Shown here one piece after another: positions 8,053 through 17,406 of a DNA stretch of 64,000 nucleotides; positions within the stretch are counted from its first letter, which is position 1, and every line of letters starts with the position of its first letter. The position numbers and the translations under genes were made by a program. Source of the DNA: JASGDN01 sp049840815 (GTDB lineage: Bacteria > Chloroflexota > Chloroflexia > Thermomicrobiales > UBA6265); the NCBI GenBank assembly GCA_049840815.1, contig JASGJI010000015.1, forward strand, positions 1 through 64,000. Reading direction: 5' to 3'. Below the pieces are notes generated by a model. It was not told the DNA's origin. It saw only the letters and a program-made list of their open reading frames with translations, and did not search any database.

Positions 8053-9096
8053 ATGCCACGGCTCACCCTCATTCCTCCCCGCCGATCGTTCCCCCTCACG
8101 CTCGCGCTCATACTCAGCCTGATGCCGATGATCGGCGTGGCCCAGATCGGGACGCCAACCACGCTCCCCATGCAACCAAGCCAGCCGACGTCTGGCCCAG
8201 GTGGCAACGACTATCGTTACCCCGGCGTCGACGCGGAGCGCATCGGCGAAACGCCGCGCGATGCCTGGGTCTTCACCCCACAGGGCGTCGATAATGCCGG
8301 GTTCGGATCGCTGAACGTCGTGATCCTGATTAACGGCCTCGGCGGCATCGACCCGGAGATGTATGAAGACTGGATCACGCACCTCGTGCGTCGCGGGTCG
8401 ATCGTGATCTTCCCGGTCTACCAGTCGCTCGACCTCGTCGAGGACGCCGTGTCCACCTGGCCGGCGAACGCATTCGCGGGCGTGCAAGCAGCCATCACGT
8501 CGCTCTCGGAACGCTCGGGCACCGACTTCCGCGCGAAACCGGTCGAAGTCATCGGGCACTCGTTGGGCGGTACACTCGCGATTCGCTACGCGCTCGACGC
8601 CGAACGCCTCGGCTTCCCATCGCCGCGCACGCTCTTCGTGGTGCAGCCGGGAGGATACCAACCCTGCGGCAACTTCGGTGGCCTCGGTATCGATCTGCCG
8701 CTGGATGAGACGCTGCCATCGGACCTGCTGGCGCAGGTGATCGTCGGCGACCGCGACGAGACGGTGGGCGACTGGGATGCCCGCATCCTGTGGCCGATGT
8801 TCGATGCCATCCCTGCCGAGCACAAGGACTACGTGACCATCCGCTCCGACGAGCACGGCACGCCTCCAGTGATCGCCGACCACGCGGCGGTGGGCACGGG
8901 CAACCGTCCGGATGGCATCGACGTGATCGACTGGTTCGCGATCTGGCGCTCCCACGATGCGCTGATGTCCTGTGCGGCATCTGGAGTCGACTGCGCCAAT
9001 GCCTTGGGGGACACCCCGGAGCATCGCTTCATAGGCGTCTGGAGCGACGGCGTGCCGATCATTCCGCTCCTGATCACGCAGGGGCCGCCAGCATGA
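8053..9096 (+). CDS. Secreted alpha/beta hydrolase (esterase/lipase-like)
   Basis: 347 residues with an N-terminal signal peptide (RRSFPLTLALILSLMPMIGVAQ). The hydrolase core shows strand LNVVILINGLGGI with the oxyanion region, then the nucleophile elbow GHSLGG (Ser at about residue 168) at the start of a helix, and a late acidic segment VIVGDRDETVG that may supply the acid. A His such as DEHGTP or DHAAVG could be the base. A short Pro/Gln/Ser linker follows the signal. ATG 8053 is preferred over the upstream open frame because it starts on the signal peptide. Its stop overlaps the start of the glycosylase gene by four bases (ATGA), so the two are translationally coupled although their roles look unrelated. 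Confidence 0.82.
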   Translation: MPRLTLIPPRRSFPLTLALILSLMPMIGVAQIGTPTTLPMQPSQPTSGPGGNDYRYPGVDAERIGETPRDAWVFTPQGVDNAGFGSLNVVILINGLGGIDPEMYEDWITHLVRRGSIVIFPVYQSLDLVEDAVSTWPANAFAGVQAAITSLSERSGTDFRAKPVEVIGHSLGGTLAIRYALDAERLGFPSPRTLFVVQPGGYQPCGNFGGLGIDLPLDETLPSDLLAQVIVGDRDETVGDWDARILWPMFDAIPAEHKDYVTIRSDEHGTPPVIADHAAVGTGNRPDGIDVIDWFAIWRSHDALMSCAASGVDCANALGDTPEHRFIGVWSDGVPIIPLLITQGPPA

Positions 9097-9989
9097 CACA
9101 CACCTCCGTCCGCACGGTCGCTATCGATCCCGGCTTCTCCCTTGCCGAGACCTGTGGTCCCGCCGCCTGGGTCGAGCATCGCTCACCACGGCAGGCCTGG
9201 ATCGGCGGATCGTTCGTCCACGTCTGCTGGGAGGATGGGCGTCCCGTCTGGCGGGTCGTCAGGCAGGAAAGCCGGGGAGCGCTCGTGATCGATGGCAGCG
9301 CCCATCCCGACCGCGACGTAGCATTCCTGCATGATGTCCTTGGGATCGGCACCCGGTTGCCGGCCTTCGGCGATCCGGTGATCGCGGCACTGGCAAACCG
9401 TTTCCCCGGCCTGCGCCCGCTGAACGACGGATCGCTCTTCGAAGGCGCGATCACCTCCATCGTCGGCCAGAGCATCTCCGTCGCGGCAGCGGCGGTGACG
9501 CAGGGAAAGCTCGCCGCCCTCTTCACCGAGCCGCTGCTCGTCGCCGGGCGCGCATTCCGCCCGTTACCGAGCGCCCGTCAGCTCGCGACGGCCGACCCGG
9601 CATTCATTCGTCGCTCGGGCGTCACGATGAAGCGGGCCGAGGCGATCCGGAACCTCGCACAGGTCGAGTTGGCGGGGAGACTCCCTACGGCCGCCGACGC
9701 GCGAACCGATCCGGAGCGGACGATCGCGACGATGGTCGCCCTGCCGGGCATCGGGCGCTGGACGGCGGAGTCGACGCTCCTCTGGGGGATCGGCGCGGCG
9801 GACGCACATCCGACCGGCGACATCGCCCTCTTGCGAGCGGCTCGGGTCGCCTATGGCCGCCCGGAGATGACACTCCGTGACCTCGACGCACTTTCGGAGG
9901 AATGGAGACCGGCGCGGTCATTGGCAGCCCGCCTGCTCTGGACCTCGCTCTTCGGCCCGGCCCCCGAAGCTACGAACGGCCCCTCGTAG
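9093..9989 (+). CDS. AlkA-like DNA-3-methyladenine glycosylase (HhH-GPD superfamily)
   Basis: 298 residues. The C-terminal half is a helix-hairpin-helix GPD domain: ITSIVGQSISVAAA (about 120-133), hairpin LPGIGRWTAE (217-226) and catalytic Asp in GDIALLRA (Asp 243). The Trp after the hairpin and TGD before the helix are as in AlkA. The N-terminal 100 residues would be the AlkA mixed domain. There are no Fe-S cysteines, which separates it from MutY/Nth. Role: base-excision removal of alkylated purines. ATG 9093 overlaps the upstream stop. A hairpin follows seven bases after the stop. Confidence 0.9.
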   Translation: MTHTSVRTVAIDPGFSLAETCGPAAWVEHRSPRQAWIGGSFVHVCWEDGRPVWRVVRQESRGALVIDGSAHPDRDVAFLHDVLGIGTRLPAFGDPVIAALANRFPGLRPLNDGSLFEGAITSIVGQSISVAAAAVTQGKLAALFTEPLLVAGRAFRPLPSARQLATADPAFIRRSGVTMKRAEAIRNLAQVELAGRLPTAADARTDPERTIATMVALPGIGRWTAESTLLWGIGAADAHPTGDIALLRAARVAYGRPEMTLRDLDALSEEWRPARSLAARLLWTSLFGPAPEATNGPS

Positions 9990-9995
9990 ACATGA

Positions 9996-10030
9996 GAAGA
10001 CGCGGTGCGGAATGCCCTCACCGCGTCTTC
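9996..10030. terminator. Hairpin between convergent genes
   Basis: 12-bp perfect stem GAAGACGCGGTG / CACCGCGTCTTC with an 11-base loop lies between the glycosylase stop (9989) and the copA stop (10055). No T run is present; it could serve both directions. Confidence 0.7.
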
Positions 10031-10054
10031 GGCTCATCGTGATTCCGGGGAGGA

Positions 10055-12889
10055 TCAGTCACCGTGCCCGTCGTGAGCGGGCTCCGCCTGCTGCACCTCA
10101 TGCGTCGTCGAGGAATGGGTATCCGTGACGCCCATCCCGGCACGATCGCTCAGCCAGAGCGCCCCCGCCCCGATCGCCAGCGCCACCACCGCGATCCCGG
10201 CCAGGTAGCCCCATTCGCGAATCCGCTCGCTCACCGGCGGATGCAGGATCGCCCTCGCCGAAGCCGGACGCTGGAATCCCCGCAGCCGGAGCGCGTTGGT
10301 GACCACCGAGACGCTGCTCATCGCCATCGCTGCAGCGGCCAGCACCGGGCTCAGCAGGATGCCGAAGGCCGGGTAGAGCACACCCATCGCGACCGGGATC
10401 AGGACCACGTTGTACGCGAAGGCCCAGAAGAGTCCCTGCCGGATCGTCTGCACCGTGCGTCGAGAGAGGGCGATGGCCGTCACGATGCCCTTCAGGTCGT
10501 CACCGATCAGGGTGATGTCCGACGCCGCCATCGCGACGTCCGTACCCGTGCCGATCGCGATCCCGAGGTTTGCCTGCGCCAGCGCCGGGGCATCGTTGAT
10601 GCCATCGCCGACCATCCCGACCGTGCGATTCTCGGCCTGCAACGCGCGGATCTTCTCCGCCTTCTGCGCCGGGAGCACACCTGCAAGCACGTTCTCGATC
10701 CCGACCTTCGCCGCGATCGCCCGCGCCGTCCGCTCGTTGTCGCCCGTCACCATCCAGACGTCGAGTCCGAGCGCCTTCAGCTCCGCAATCGTCTCAGCCG
10801 CGCCCGGCTTCAGCGTATCCGCGACACCGAGCACGCCCGCCAGCTGACCGTCAACCGCCGCGTACATCGGCGTCGCGCCACTATCGGCGAGACCGTGCGC
10901 GGAGGATTCCAGCGACGCGACTGCGATGCCATCGCGTGTCATCAGCGCCACATTCCCGACGGACACGCGTCGCCCCTCGACCGTCGCGACGATACCGTGA
11001 CCGGCAATCGCCTCGAACGCCGACACCTTCGGCAGCGTCCAGCCCTTGCCCTGGACGCCCTTCACGATGGCAGCGCCGAGCGGGTGCTCCGATCCGACTT
11101 CTGCCGCCGCGACCAGTCGCAGGAGGTCATCGCTGTCGAATCCGTTTACCGTCTCGACCGCGACCAAGGACGGCTCGCCCTTCGTGATGGTGCCGGTCTT
11201 GTCGAGCACGATCGTGTCGATAGCCTTCGCCATCTCCAGCGCCTCGCCACCCCGGACGAGCACGCCCAGTTCCGCCGCCTTGCCCGTCCCGACCATGATC
11301 GCGGTCGGCGCGGCGAGCCCGAGGGCACAGGGGCAGGCGATCACCAGCACGGAGACCACCGCCGGAATCGCGTAGGAGAGGATCGGGGACGGCCCCCAGA
11401 TCCACCAGATGAAGAAGGTCAGGACGGAGACGCCCAGCACGATCGGCACGAAGATGCTCGCGATCGTGTCCGCCAACCGCTGCATGGGGGCCTTCGAACC
11501 CTGCGCGTCCTCGACCAACCGGACAATCTGCGCGAGCACCGTGTCACGCCCGACGCGCGTCGCCTGCATCAGGAACGTCCCTGTGCCGTTGATCGTCGCG
11601 CCGATCACGTTGTCGCCAGTGCGCTTCGTCACTGGCAGGCTCTCGCCGGTCAGCATGCTCTCATCGAGTGCGGAGGTACCTTCCAGCAGCGTCCCATCGA
11701 CAGGCACCTTCTCGCCGGGCCGAACGCGCACCACGTCGCCGACGGCCACCTGCTCGATGGGGATGTCGACCTCGGAGCCGCCACGCACCACGCGGGCCGT
11801 CCGCGCCTGAAGCCCCATCAACGCCCGAATGGCGTCGCCCGTGGACTTGCGGGCCTTGCCTTCCATCCAGCGCCCAAGCAGGATCAGCGCGATGATGATG
11901 ACCGCCGTCTCGTAGTAGAGGTGATAGGGGAAGCCCCATCGCTCAGCCAACTGCGGCCAGAGCGTCACGAAGGCGCTATACCCGAACGCGACCGACGTTC
12001 CGACTGCCACCAGCGTATTCATGTTCGTCGTGCGGTGCTTCGCGGCCAGCCATGCCTGCTCGTAGAAGACACGACCCGCCCAGACCTGAACGATGGTCGC
12101 CGCGATCAGCATCAAGGGCGCGAGCGTCATCTCGGAGATCGGCAGCGGCACGTACATCGCCGCCATCATCACGAGGCCAACCCCAAGACTGATGAGCGCC
12201 TTCCGCTTCGTGCTCGCCAGCTCGGCATCCCGGCGGGCGATCCGGGCGTCTTCCTCTGCTTCAGCGGAGGATATTTCCGTGGCCGCATCAGCCGCCGCGA
12301 TATCCGGCGTAGAGGGCTTCGGCAACGTCGCCGTATACCCGGCAGCACCGATTGCCGCGACGAGCGCCTGCGGATCAACCGCCGCGCCGGGAGTCAAGGA
12401 AACCGTCGCCCGCTCGGTCGCAAGATTGACAGACGCCGACGCGACCCCCTCAACCTTGTCCAGCGCCTTCTCGACCCGGCGCACGCATGCCGCACAGGTC
12501 ATCCCCTCGATATCCAGCGTCAATGCTGACGAATCGTCGGGCGCGGCCTCTGTGGAAGCCGCGGAAGGAGCGATCGTCACCGGCTGGATGACTGGCAGGG
12601 AGCTGACGCGCGGCTTCTGAATCACGATAGCGCCGGCATGATAACCCGCCTTCTCGACGGCGGCGTTCAACGTGTCCGCCGTGACCAGCGCCGGATCGAA
12701 CTCGACGGACGCCCGCTCGGTCGCGAGGTTGACGGTCGCGCTTTGCACGCCATCGACCTTCTCCAGCGCCTTCTCCACCCGCCGCACACAGGCGGCGCAC
12801 GTCATCCCTTCGACGCTGAACGTCGTGGAAAGGGCGGCGGCGCTGGTGGTTCCCAGCGGGGGAGAAATGGGGGATGCAGTTGTACTCAC
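10055..12889 (-). CDS. copA: Copper-exporting P1B-type ATPase with two N-terminal metal-binding domains
   Basis: About 944 residues. Two heavy-metal-associated domains each carry GMTCAAC (about 28-34 and 129-135), separated by a Pro/Ala/Ser linker. The pump core has the CPC transmembrane metal site (about 519-521, in IACPCALG), actuator TGE (414-416), phosphorylation motif DKTGT (563-567), SEHPLG nucleotide-domain motif and GDGINDAPAL. CPC with two CxxC domains indicates Cu(I) export. The C-terminus is unusual: an extra helix (AGIAVVALAIGAGALWL) and a His-rich tail ending HDGHGD. GTG 12889 is preceded by GAGGTGGAG at good spacing; GTG 12901 is the alternative. The CsoR-type operator upstream implies copper induction. 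No csoR or copZ is in the window. Confidence 0.96.
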   Translation of the reverse strand: MSTTASPISPPLGTTSAAALSTTFSVEGMTCAACVRRVEKALEKVDGVQSATVNLATERASVEFDPALVTADTLNAAVEKAGYHAGAIVIQKPRVSSLPVIQPVTIAPSAASTEAAPDDSSALTLDIEGMTCAACVRRVEKALDKVEGVASASVNLATERATVSLTPGAAVDPQALVAAIGAAGYTATLPKPSTPDIAAADAATEISSAEAEEDARIARRDAELASTKRKALISLGVGLVMMAAMYVPLPISEMTLAPLMLIAATIVQVWAGRVFYEQAWLAAKHRTTNMNTLVAVGTSVAFGYSAFVTLWPQLAERWGFPYHLYYETAVIIIALILLGRWMEGKARKSTGDAIRALMGLQARTARVVRGGSEVDIPIEQVAVGDVVRVRPGEKVPVDGTLLEGTSALDESMLTGESLPVTKRTGDNVIGATINGTGTFLMQATRVGRDTVLAQIVRLVEDAQGSKAPMQRLADTIASIFVPIVLGVSVLTFFIWWIWGPSPILSYAIPAVVSVLVIACPCALGLAAPTAIMVGTGKAAELGVLVRGGEALEMAKAIDTIVLDKTGTITKGEPSLVAVETVNGFDSDDLLRLVAAAEVGSEHPLGAAIVKGVQGKGWTLPKVSAFEAIAGHGIVATVEGRRVSVGNVALMTRDGIAVASLESSAHGLADSGATPMYAAVDGQLAGVLGVADTLKPGAAETIAELKALGLDVWMVTGDNERTARAIAAKVGIENVLAGVLPAQKAEKIRALQAENRTVGMVGDGINDAPALAQANLGIAIGTGTDVAMAASDITLIGDDLKGIVTAIALSRRTVQTIRQGLFWAFAYNVVLIPVAMGVLYPAFGILLSPVLAAAAMAMSSVSVVTNALRLRGFQRPASARAILHPPVSERIREWGYLAGIAVVALAIGAGALWLSDRAGMGVTDTHSSTTHEVQQAEPAHDGHGD

Positions 12890-12939
12890 GGTGGACTCCA
12901 CCTCGGAATACCCCAGTCGGGGCTCGTCATCACACCCAG

Positions 12940-12968
12940 ATTATACCCCCATGGGGTATATCGAGCAA
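12940..12968 (-). promoter_or_regulatory. copA promoter overlapped by CsoR-type operator
   Basis: The palindrome TATACCCC-CAT-GGGGTATA (12942-12960, perfect 8-bp arms) has the form of copper-sensing CsoR operators, which contain ATACCCC/GGGGTAT halves. The minus-strand -10 TATAAT (12945-12940) lies across its downstream edge, with TTGCTC (12968-12963) as a weak -35 at 17 bases. Binding would block polymerase. A second small CCCC-AGTC-GGGG repeat lies closer to the gene at about 12910-12921. Confidence 0.85.
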
Positions 12969-12977
12969 GAGGGTGGC

Positions 12978-13124
12978 GAGAGGAGAGGTGAAAGAAATGA
13001 GGAGAGTGGGCGGCAAGCGCGTTGCTGCCGTATCGCATCCGAGGGAGCGGCTACGCACGTTCCTGTCGCATCTTTCCCTTTTCTCAGCGCTTTTCTCCAT
13101 CCTCATTCCCCCACCTCTCCCCTC
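12978..13124. repeat. Purine-rich imperfect inverted repeat
   Basis: The left arm (12978-13003, GAGAGGAGAGGTGAAAG...) and the reverse complement of the right arm (about 13099-13124, GAGGGGAGAGGTGGGGG...) share roughly three quarters of their bases, including GAGAGGTG and AATGAGGA. They enclose about 95 unassigned bases. The shape resembles the GAGGAGTGAG inverted repeats at 19934 and 35111. Together with the copA operator and the promoter at 13130 this accounts for the 12890-13228 gap. Confidence 0.5.
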
Positions 13125-13129
13125 GTTCT

Positions 13130-13158
13130 GTGACAGGCGCGAAGCGGCGGCGTACACT
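13130..13158 (+). promoter_or_regulatory. Promoter of the zinc-ribbon gene
   Basis: GTGACA (13130-13135), a 17-base spacer and TACACT (13153-13158) lie about 70 bases before the ATG at 13229. Confidence 0.6.
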
Positions 13159-13228
13159 TTATGGACCTTCGGCTTTCCTCCCGGTGGGCATCATCGCGAT
13201 CCCACCCCGCCGACGATGAGGGACATGC

Positions 13229-13627
13229 ATGACAGAGCGGACGCGGCCAGCAGCGCAGAGCGGAACCAGGACAGGCGATCGTGCGATCGCAGGCCCCGAC
13301 GCCTCGGCGAGTCCGGCAGGCGATCGTGGCGATCAGCGGCAATGCCCCTGGTGCGGAAGCTGGGATACGACCCGCGTGCAGCGTGGATTCGTTGGCGCAA
13401 GCGACACCCGCGACCAGTACTTTGTCTGCCATCGGTGCGAGCGGACGACCTTCGAGATCCTCTCCCGCAGCAGCCGCGACATGCGTGTGAGCCAGTTTCG
13501 CGTCGGCAACACCGTGCGCGACGGCGTCACCCAGGCCAAGTACACGATCAGCCGCGTCCTGAAGGTCGGGCTCAACGAATACCTGCTCTATGTGAAACCC
13601 ATCGTGAAGCAGGACGAGCGGCCATGA
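13229..13627 (+). CDS. Zinc-ribbon hypothetical protein, 132 aa
   Basis: Residues 1-37 are a Ser/Arg/Gly-rich disordered leader. A four-Cys zinc ribbon follows: CPWCGSWDTT (about 39-48) and CHRCERTTFEIL (about 67-78), with 24 residues between the knuckles. The C-terminal 50 residues are basic and alternate strand and helix (AKYTISRVLKVGLNEYLLYVKP). Such small ribbons act as nucleic-acid-binding or regulatory adaptors, but I do not recognise this family. GAGGGA precedes ATG 13229, and a -35/-10 pair lies upstream. It is followed by prfC after 127 bases on the same strand; cotranscription is possible. Confidence 0.75.
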   Translation: MTERTRPAAQSGTRTGDRAIAGPDASASPAGDRGDQRQCPWCGSWDTTRVQRGFVGASDTRDQYFVCHRCERTTFEILSRSSRDMRVSQFRVGNTVRDGVTQAKYTISRVLKVGLNEYLLYVKPIVKQDERP

Positions 13628-13754
13628 TCGTCGCCCTGCGCACATTCGCGCCCTTCCACACCTGACGACTCCTCGGCTCGTGGGCAGACGCCCGCCCCGA
13701 ATCCCGTCGTTCCTCCATCACCGCGCCCATCACCACATCACGTAAGGAATCCCC

Positions 13755-15401
13755 ATGTCCGCGATCGACCCCGCGCAGACGGCATCTGCCGTCGAGGAAG
13801 CCGCTTCCGCACGCCCGACGGATCTCGCTGAGGCCATCCGCCAACGCCGCACCTTTGCCATCATCTCCCATCCGGACGCCGGAAAAACGACGCTCACCGA
13901 GAAGCTGCTCCTCTATGGAGGCGCCGTCCAGCTCGCCGGGTCGGTGACCGCCCGAAAGACGCAGCGTCACGCCGCATCCGACTGGATGGCGATGGAGCAG
14001 CAGCGCGGCATTTCCATCACCTCGACCGTGCTCGCGTTCCCGTATCACGGCTACCAGCTCAACCTCCTGGATACCCCCGGCCACCAGGACTTCTCGGAGG
14101 ACACCTACCGCACCCTGACTGCCGTCGATGCGGCTGTGATGGTGCTTGACGGCGCGCGCGGCATCGAGCCACAGACGCTCAAGCTCTTCGAGGTCTGCCG
14201 TCGTCAGCACACACCGATCTTCACGTTCATCAACAAGATCGACCGCCCGGCACAGCATCCGCTGGAACTGATGGACGAGATCGAGCGCACGCTCGGCCTC
14301 ACGACCTACCCGCTGAACTGGCCGATCGGTGATGGCGCCGACTTCCGGGGCGTCTATGACCGCATCTCGCAGACCGTTCATCTCTTCGAGCGTACCGAGC
14401 ATGGCGCGCGGCAGGCCCCGGTGAGCGTCTCCAGCCTCGACGATCCCGCGCTGGAAGCCCGCATCGGATCGGCCCGTGCGGCGCAACTGCGCGAGGAAAT
14501 GGAATTGCTCGAACTGGCGGGAACGCCGTTTGACCTCGACGAGGTGCTGGCTGGTCGGCTGACGCCGGTCTGCTTCGGCTCGGCGTTGACGAACTTCGGT
14601 GTGCAGCTCTTCCTCGATCGCTTCGTGGAGTACGCACCGGAACCCGGTGCCCACGAAACGACCGCCCGCACGATGGCACCGACCGATCCGACGTTCTCCG
14701 GCTTCGTCTTCAAGATCCAGGCGAACATGGACCCGCGCCACCGTGACCGCGTCGCCTACCTGCGGATCGTCTCCGGCAAGTTCGAGCGCGACATGGATGC
14801 CTGGCACCCCCGCTTGAAACGGAAGGTCCGTCTCGCTCGGCCGATGCGCCTCTTCGGCCAGGACCGCGAAGTGGTGGACGAAGCCTACGCCGGTGATGTC
14901 GTCGGCCTCATCAATCCGGGCACCTTCACCATCGGTGATACCATCGCCGCCGAGGACATCGGCGAGTTTGCGGCACTCCCACGGTTCCAGCCAGAACACT
15001 TCGCGCTGCTCCGCCACGCGCGCGCCGACAAGTACAAGCAGTTCCAGAAGGGATTGTCGCAGATCGAGGAGGAGGGCGCGATCCAGCTCTTCTACCCGGT
15101 ATCCAGCGGCAGCCGCGAACCGGTCCTCGCGGCGGTCGGGCAGCTCCAGTTCGATGTCGTCCGCTTCCGGCTCGAATCGGAGTACGGCGTGGAGACGATC
15201 ATGGAGCCGCTGACCTATAGCGCGGCCCGCTGGGTGACGGGCGACGATCAGGAGATCACGTCCATCGGCAACGGACGTGGCCGCATGCGGGCGGAGGACC
15301 GGAACGGTCGCCCGGTGATCCTCTTTACGACGGAGTGGGATTTGCGGTACGCAGAAGAGCACGCCGAGCAGGTCACCTTCCAGTCCCTCGCTGGCGCCTG
15401 A
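13755..15401 (+). CDS. prfC: Peptide chain release factor 3
   Basis: Translational GTPase that recycles RF1/RF2 from terminating ribosomes. The G domain shows ISHPDAGKTT (37-46, P-loop), a switch I RGIS motif (QQRGISIT), DTPGHQDFSEDT (about 110-121), NKID (about 163-166) and then domain II. Length, 548 residues, fits RF3 rather than EF-G or LepA. The distinguishing AGSVTARKTQRHAASDWMA segment after the first helix is RF3-specific in my reading. ATG 13755 follows GTAAGGAA. RF3 is patchily distributed outside proteobacteria, so its presence is informative. The antisense frame at 13572-15767 is a codon-bias shadow. Confidence 0.95.
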   Translation: MSAIDPAQTASAVEEAASARPTDLAEAIRQRRTFAIISHPDAGKTTLTEKLLLYGGAVQLAGSVTARKTQRHAASDWMAMEQQRGISITSTVLAFPYHGYQLNLLDTPGHQDFSEDTYRTLTAVDAAVMVLDGARGIEPQTLKLFEVCRRQHTPIFTFINKIDRPAQHPLELMDEIERTLGLTTYPLNWPIGDGADFRGVYDRISQTVHLFERTEHGARQAPVSVSSLDDPALEARIGSARAAQLREEMELLELAGTPFDLDEVLAGRLTPVCFGSALTNFGVQLFLDRFVEYAPEPGAHETTARTMAPTDPTFSGFVFKIQANMDPRHRDRVAYLRIVSGKFERDMDAWHPRLKRKVRLARPMRLFGQDREVVDEAYAGDVVGLINPGTFTIGDTIAAEDIGEFAALPRFQPEHFALLRHARADKYKQFQKGLSQIEEEGAIQLFYPVSSGSREPVLAAVGQLQFDVVRFRLESEYGVETIMEPLTYSAARWVTGDDQEITSIGNGRGRMRAEDRNGRPVILFTTEWDLRYAEEHAEQVTFQSLAGA

Positions 15402-15507
15402 GCACGATCTGGAGCGGAACCAGCTCAGAATCGTGAAGGTATTGACACGATCACGCGGCCCCGTCGCACAACGAGCCACGGCGGACGCATCCCTGGAAAG
15501 GACATCC

Positions 15508-17325
15508 ATGAGCACCGTCACCTCCGCGCCGCAAACCAGCAGCGACCTTCCCCGCTGGGACATGGCCCCGTACTTCCCTAGCCTCGATTCGCCCGAGTTC
15601 GACGCGGCCCTCTCGGGGATCGAAGCGCAGGTGATCGCCTTCGAGGAGGCCGTCGCCACGCTGCCGGCGGCCGACAGCGGGCAGGAAGCGATCACGACCG
15701 CGTTCGATGCCGCCCTTGCGCTGATGAACGACATCACCGAGCGCGGCACGCTGATCGGCTCGTACATCTACGCCTTCCTGAGCACCGACACGCGCGATGC
15801 CTCCGCCCAGCGCCGCTACGGACAATTCCAGCTCGTCGCGTCCCGGCTCACGAAGGCGGACACCCGCTTCACCTCGTGGATCGGCACCCTCGACACGGAC
15901 GCCCTCATCGCCTCGTCCACCGCTGCGGCCGATCACACGTTCATGGTCCAGCAGAGCCGGATCGCCGCCGAGCACCTGATGAGCCTGGCCGAGGAAGACC
16001 TCGCCTCGGACATGACGCTCTCCGGAGGATCTGCCTTCGGACGCTTGCACGAGGACATCTCCTCCCAGGTCACTGCCTCCCTGGAGCGCAACGGTGAGGT
16101 GCAGGAACTCCCGATCAGCGAGATCCGCACGCTTTCCAGCGACGCCGATCGCGCCGTCCGCAGGACCGCCTATGAGGCCGAGCTCGCCGCCTGGAAGCGG
16201 TGGGAGACACCGCTCGCCGCTTCGTTGAATGGCGTGAAGGGGGAACATGTCACGCTCGCCACCCGGCGGGGATGGGGCACGCCGCTCGCACAGTCGCTCT
16301 TCCAGAACAGTATCGACGCGGAGACGCTCGAGGCGATGATGGGCGCCGCCCGCGAGGCGTTCCCGGATATCCGCCGCTACCTCGCCGCGAAGGCCCGCGC
16401 CCTCGGGCTCGAGAAGCTCGCGTGGTACGACCTCGACGCTCCGCTCTCGGCATCGGAGCGGCAATGGCCGTGGCCGGAAGCCGTTGCCTTCGTCAACGAG
16501 CAGTTCGGGACGTACTCCGAGAAGCTGCGCGATCTCTCCGAACGCGCATTCGCGGAGCATTGGATCGACGCGGAGCCCCGCGCAGGCAAGGCGGGCGGCG
16601 CGTACTGCACCGAAACGCGCGACGGTGAGTCTCGGATCATGGCGAACTTTGCGCCGTCGTTCTCAGAGGTCAGCACGCTCGCGCATGAACTGGGACATGC
16701 CTATCACAACCTCTGCCTGAAGGATGCTTCCCCGATCCAGCAACGCTCGACCCCGATGACGCTGGCGGAGACGGCGAGCACCTTCTGCGAGACGATCCTG
16801 CGCAAGGCCGCGATTGCGAACGGCACGCCGGAGGAGCAACTGTCGATCCTCGAAGGCTCGTTGCAGGATTCGCTGGCGATCGTCGTGGACATCACCAGCC
16901 GCTTCCTCTTCGAGCAGGCCGTCTGCGAGAAGCGCGGAGCTGGCCAGCTCTCCGCCGACGAGTTCTGCGCGCTGATGCACGATGCCCAGCTCCAGACCTA
17001 CGGGGATGCCGTGACCGAGGAGACGCTTCACCCCTATATGTGGGCGGTGAAGGGGCACTACTACTCTCCGAACTTTGCCTTCTACAACTATCCGTACATG
17101 TTCGGCCTGCTCTTCGGACTCGGACTCTACGCGCAGTACCAGGCCGATCCGGATGCCTTCCGCGCCTCCTACGATGACCTGCTGGCATCCACCGGCAACG
17201 CGGACGCCGCGACGCTGGCCGCCCGCTTCGGGATCGACACCCGTTCCACGGCGTTCTGGGCCTCCAGCCTCGACGTGATCCGCGAGGACGTGGATACGTT
17301 CGTGGCGCTGGTTGACGCACGGTAG
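15508..17325 (+). CDS. M3 family oligoendopeptidase (PepF-like)
   Basis: Zinc metallopeptidase of 605 residues, cytoplasmic with no signal peptide, hydrolysing short peptides. The active site HELGH is at about 393-397, with the third ligand Glu 25-30 residues later in MTLAETASTFCE. The mostly helical N-terminal half and the YNYPYMFGLLFGLGLY segment near the C-terminus are typical of the PepF/M3B branch. ATG 15508 is preceded by GGAAAGGA. The frame is open further up but lacks a site. Downstream is a strong hairpin. It lies 106 bases after prfC on the same strand. Confidence 0.93.
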   Translation: MSTVTSAPQTSSDLPRWDMAPYFPSLDSPEFDAALSGIEAQVIAFEEAVATLPAADSGQEAITTAFDAALALMNDITERGTLIGSYIYAFLSTDTRDASAQRRYGQFQLVASRLTKADTRFTSWIGTLDTDALIASSTAAADHTFMVQQSRIAAEHLMSLAEEDLASDMTLSGGSAFGRLHEDISSQVTASLERNGEVQELPISEIRTLSSDADRAVRRTAYEAELAAWKRWETPLAASLNGVKGEHVTLATRRGWGTPLAQSLFQNSIDAETLEAMMGAAREAFPDIRRYLAAKARALGLEKLAWYDLDAPLSASERQWPWPEAVAFVNEQFGTYSEKLRDLSERAFAEHWIDAEPRAGKAGGAYCTETRDGESRIMANFAPSFSEVSTLAHELGHAYHNLCLKDASPIQQRSTPMTLAETASTFCETILRKAAIANGTPEEQLSILEGSLQDSLAIVVDITSRFLFEQAVCEKRGAGQLSADEFCALMHDAQLQTYGDAVTEETLHPYMWAVKGHYYSPNFAFYNYPYMFGLLFGLGLYAQYQADPDAFRASYDDLLASTGNADAATLAARFGIDTRSTAFWASSLDVIREDVDTFVALVDAR

Positions 17326-17351
17326 GCCGGATACCTCCACAGACGAAACGA

Positions 17352-17385
17352 AGAAGTCCGGCGAGCGTCTGCTCGCCGGACTTCT
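17352..17385. terminator. Hairpin between convergent genes
   Basis: A 15-bp perfect stem (AGAAGTCCGGCGAGC and complement) with a GTCT loop sits between the peptidase stop (17325) and the SIMPL-protein stop (17407). Confidence 0.8.
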
Positions 17386-17406
17386 CGCGTGTGGGGTTCG
17401 GGGAGA

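Noticed and set aside
13572..15767. 731-codon minus-strand frame
   Set aside because: It is antisense to prfC and the start of the M3 peptidase; no protein-like domains, codon-bias shadow.
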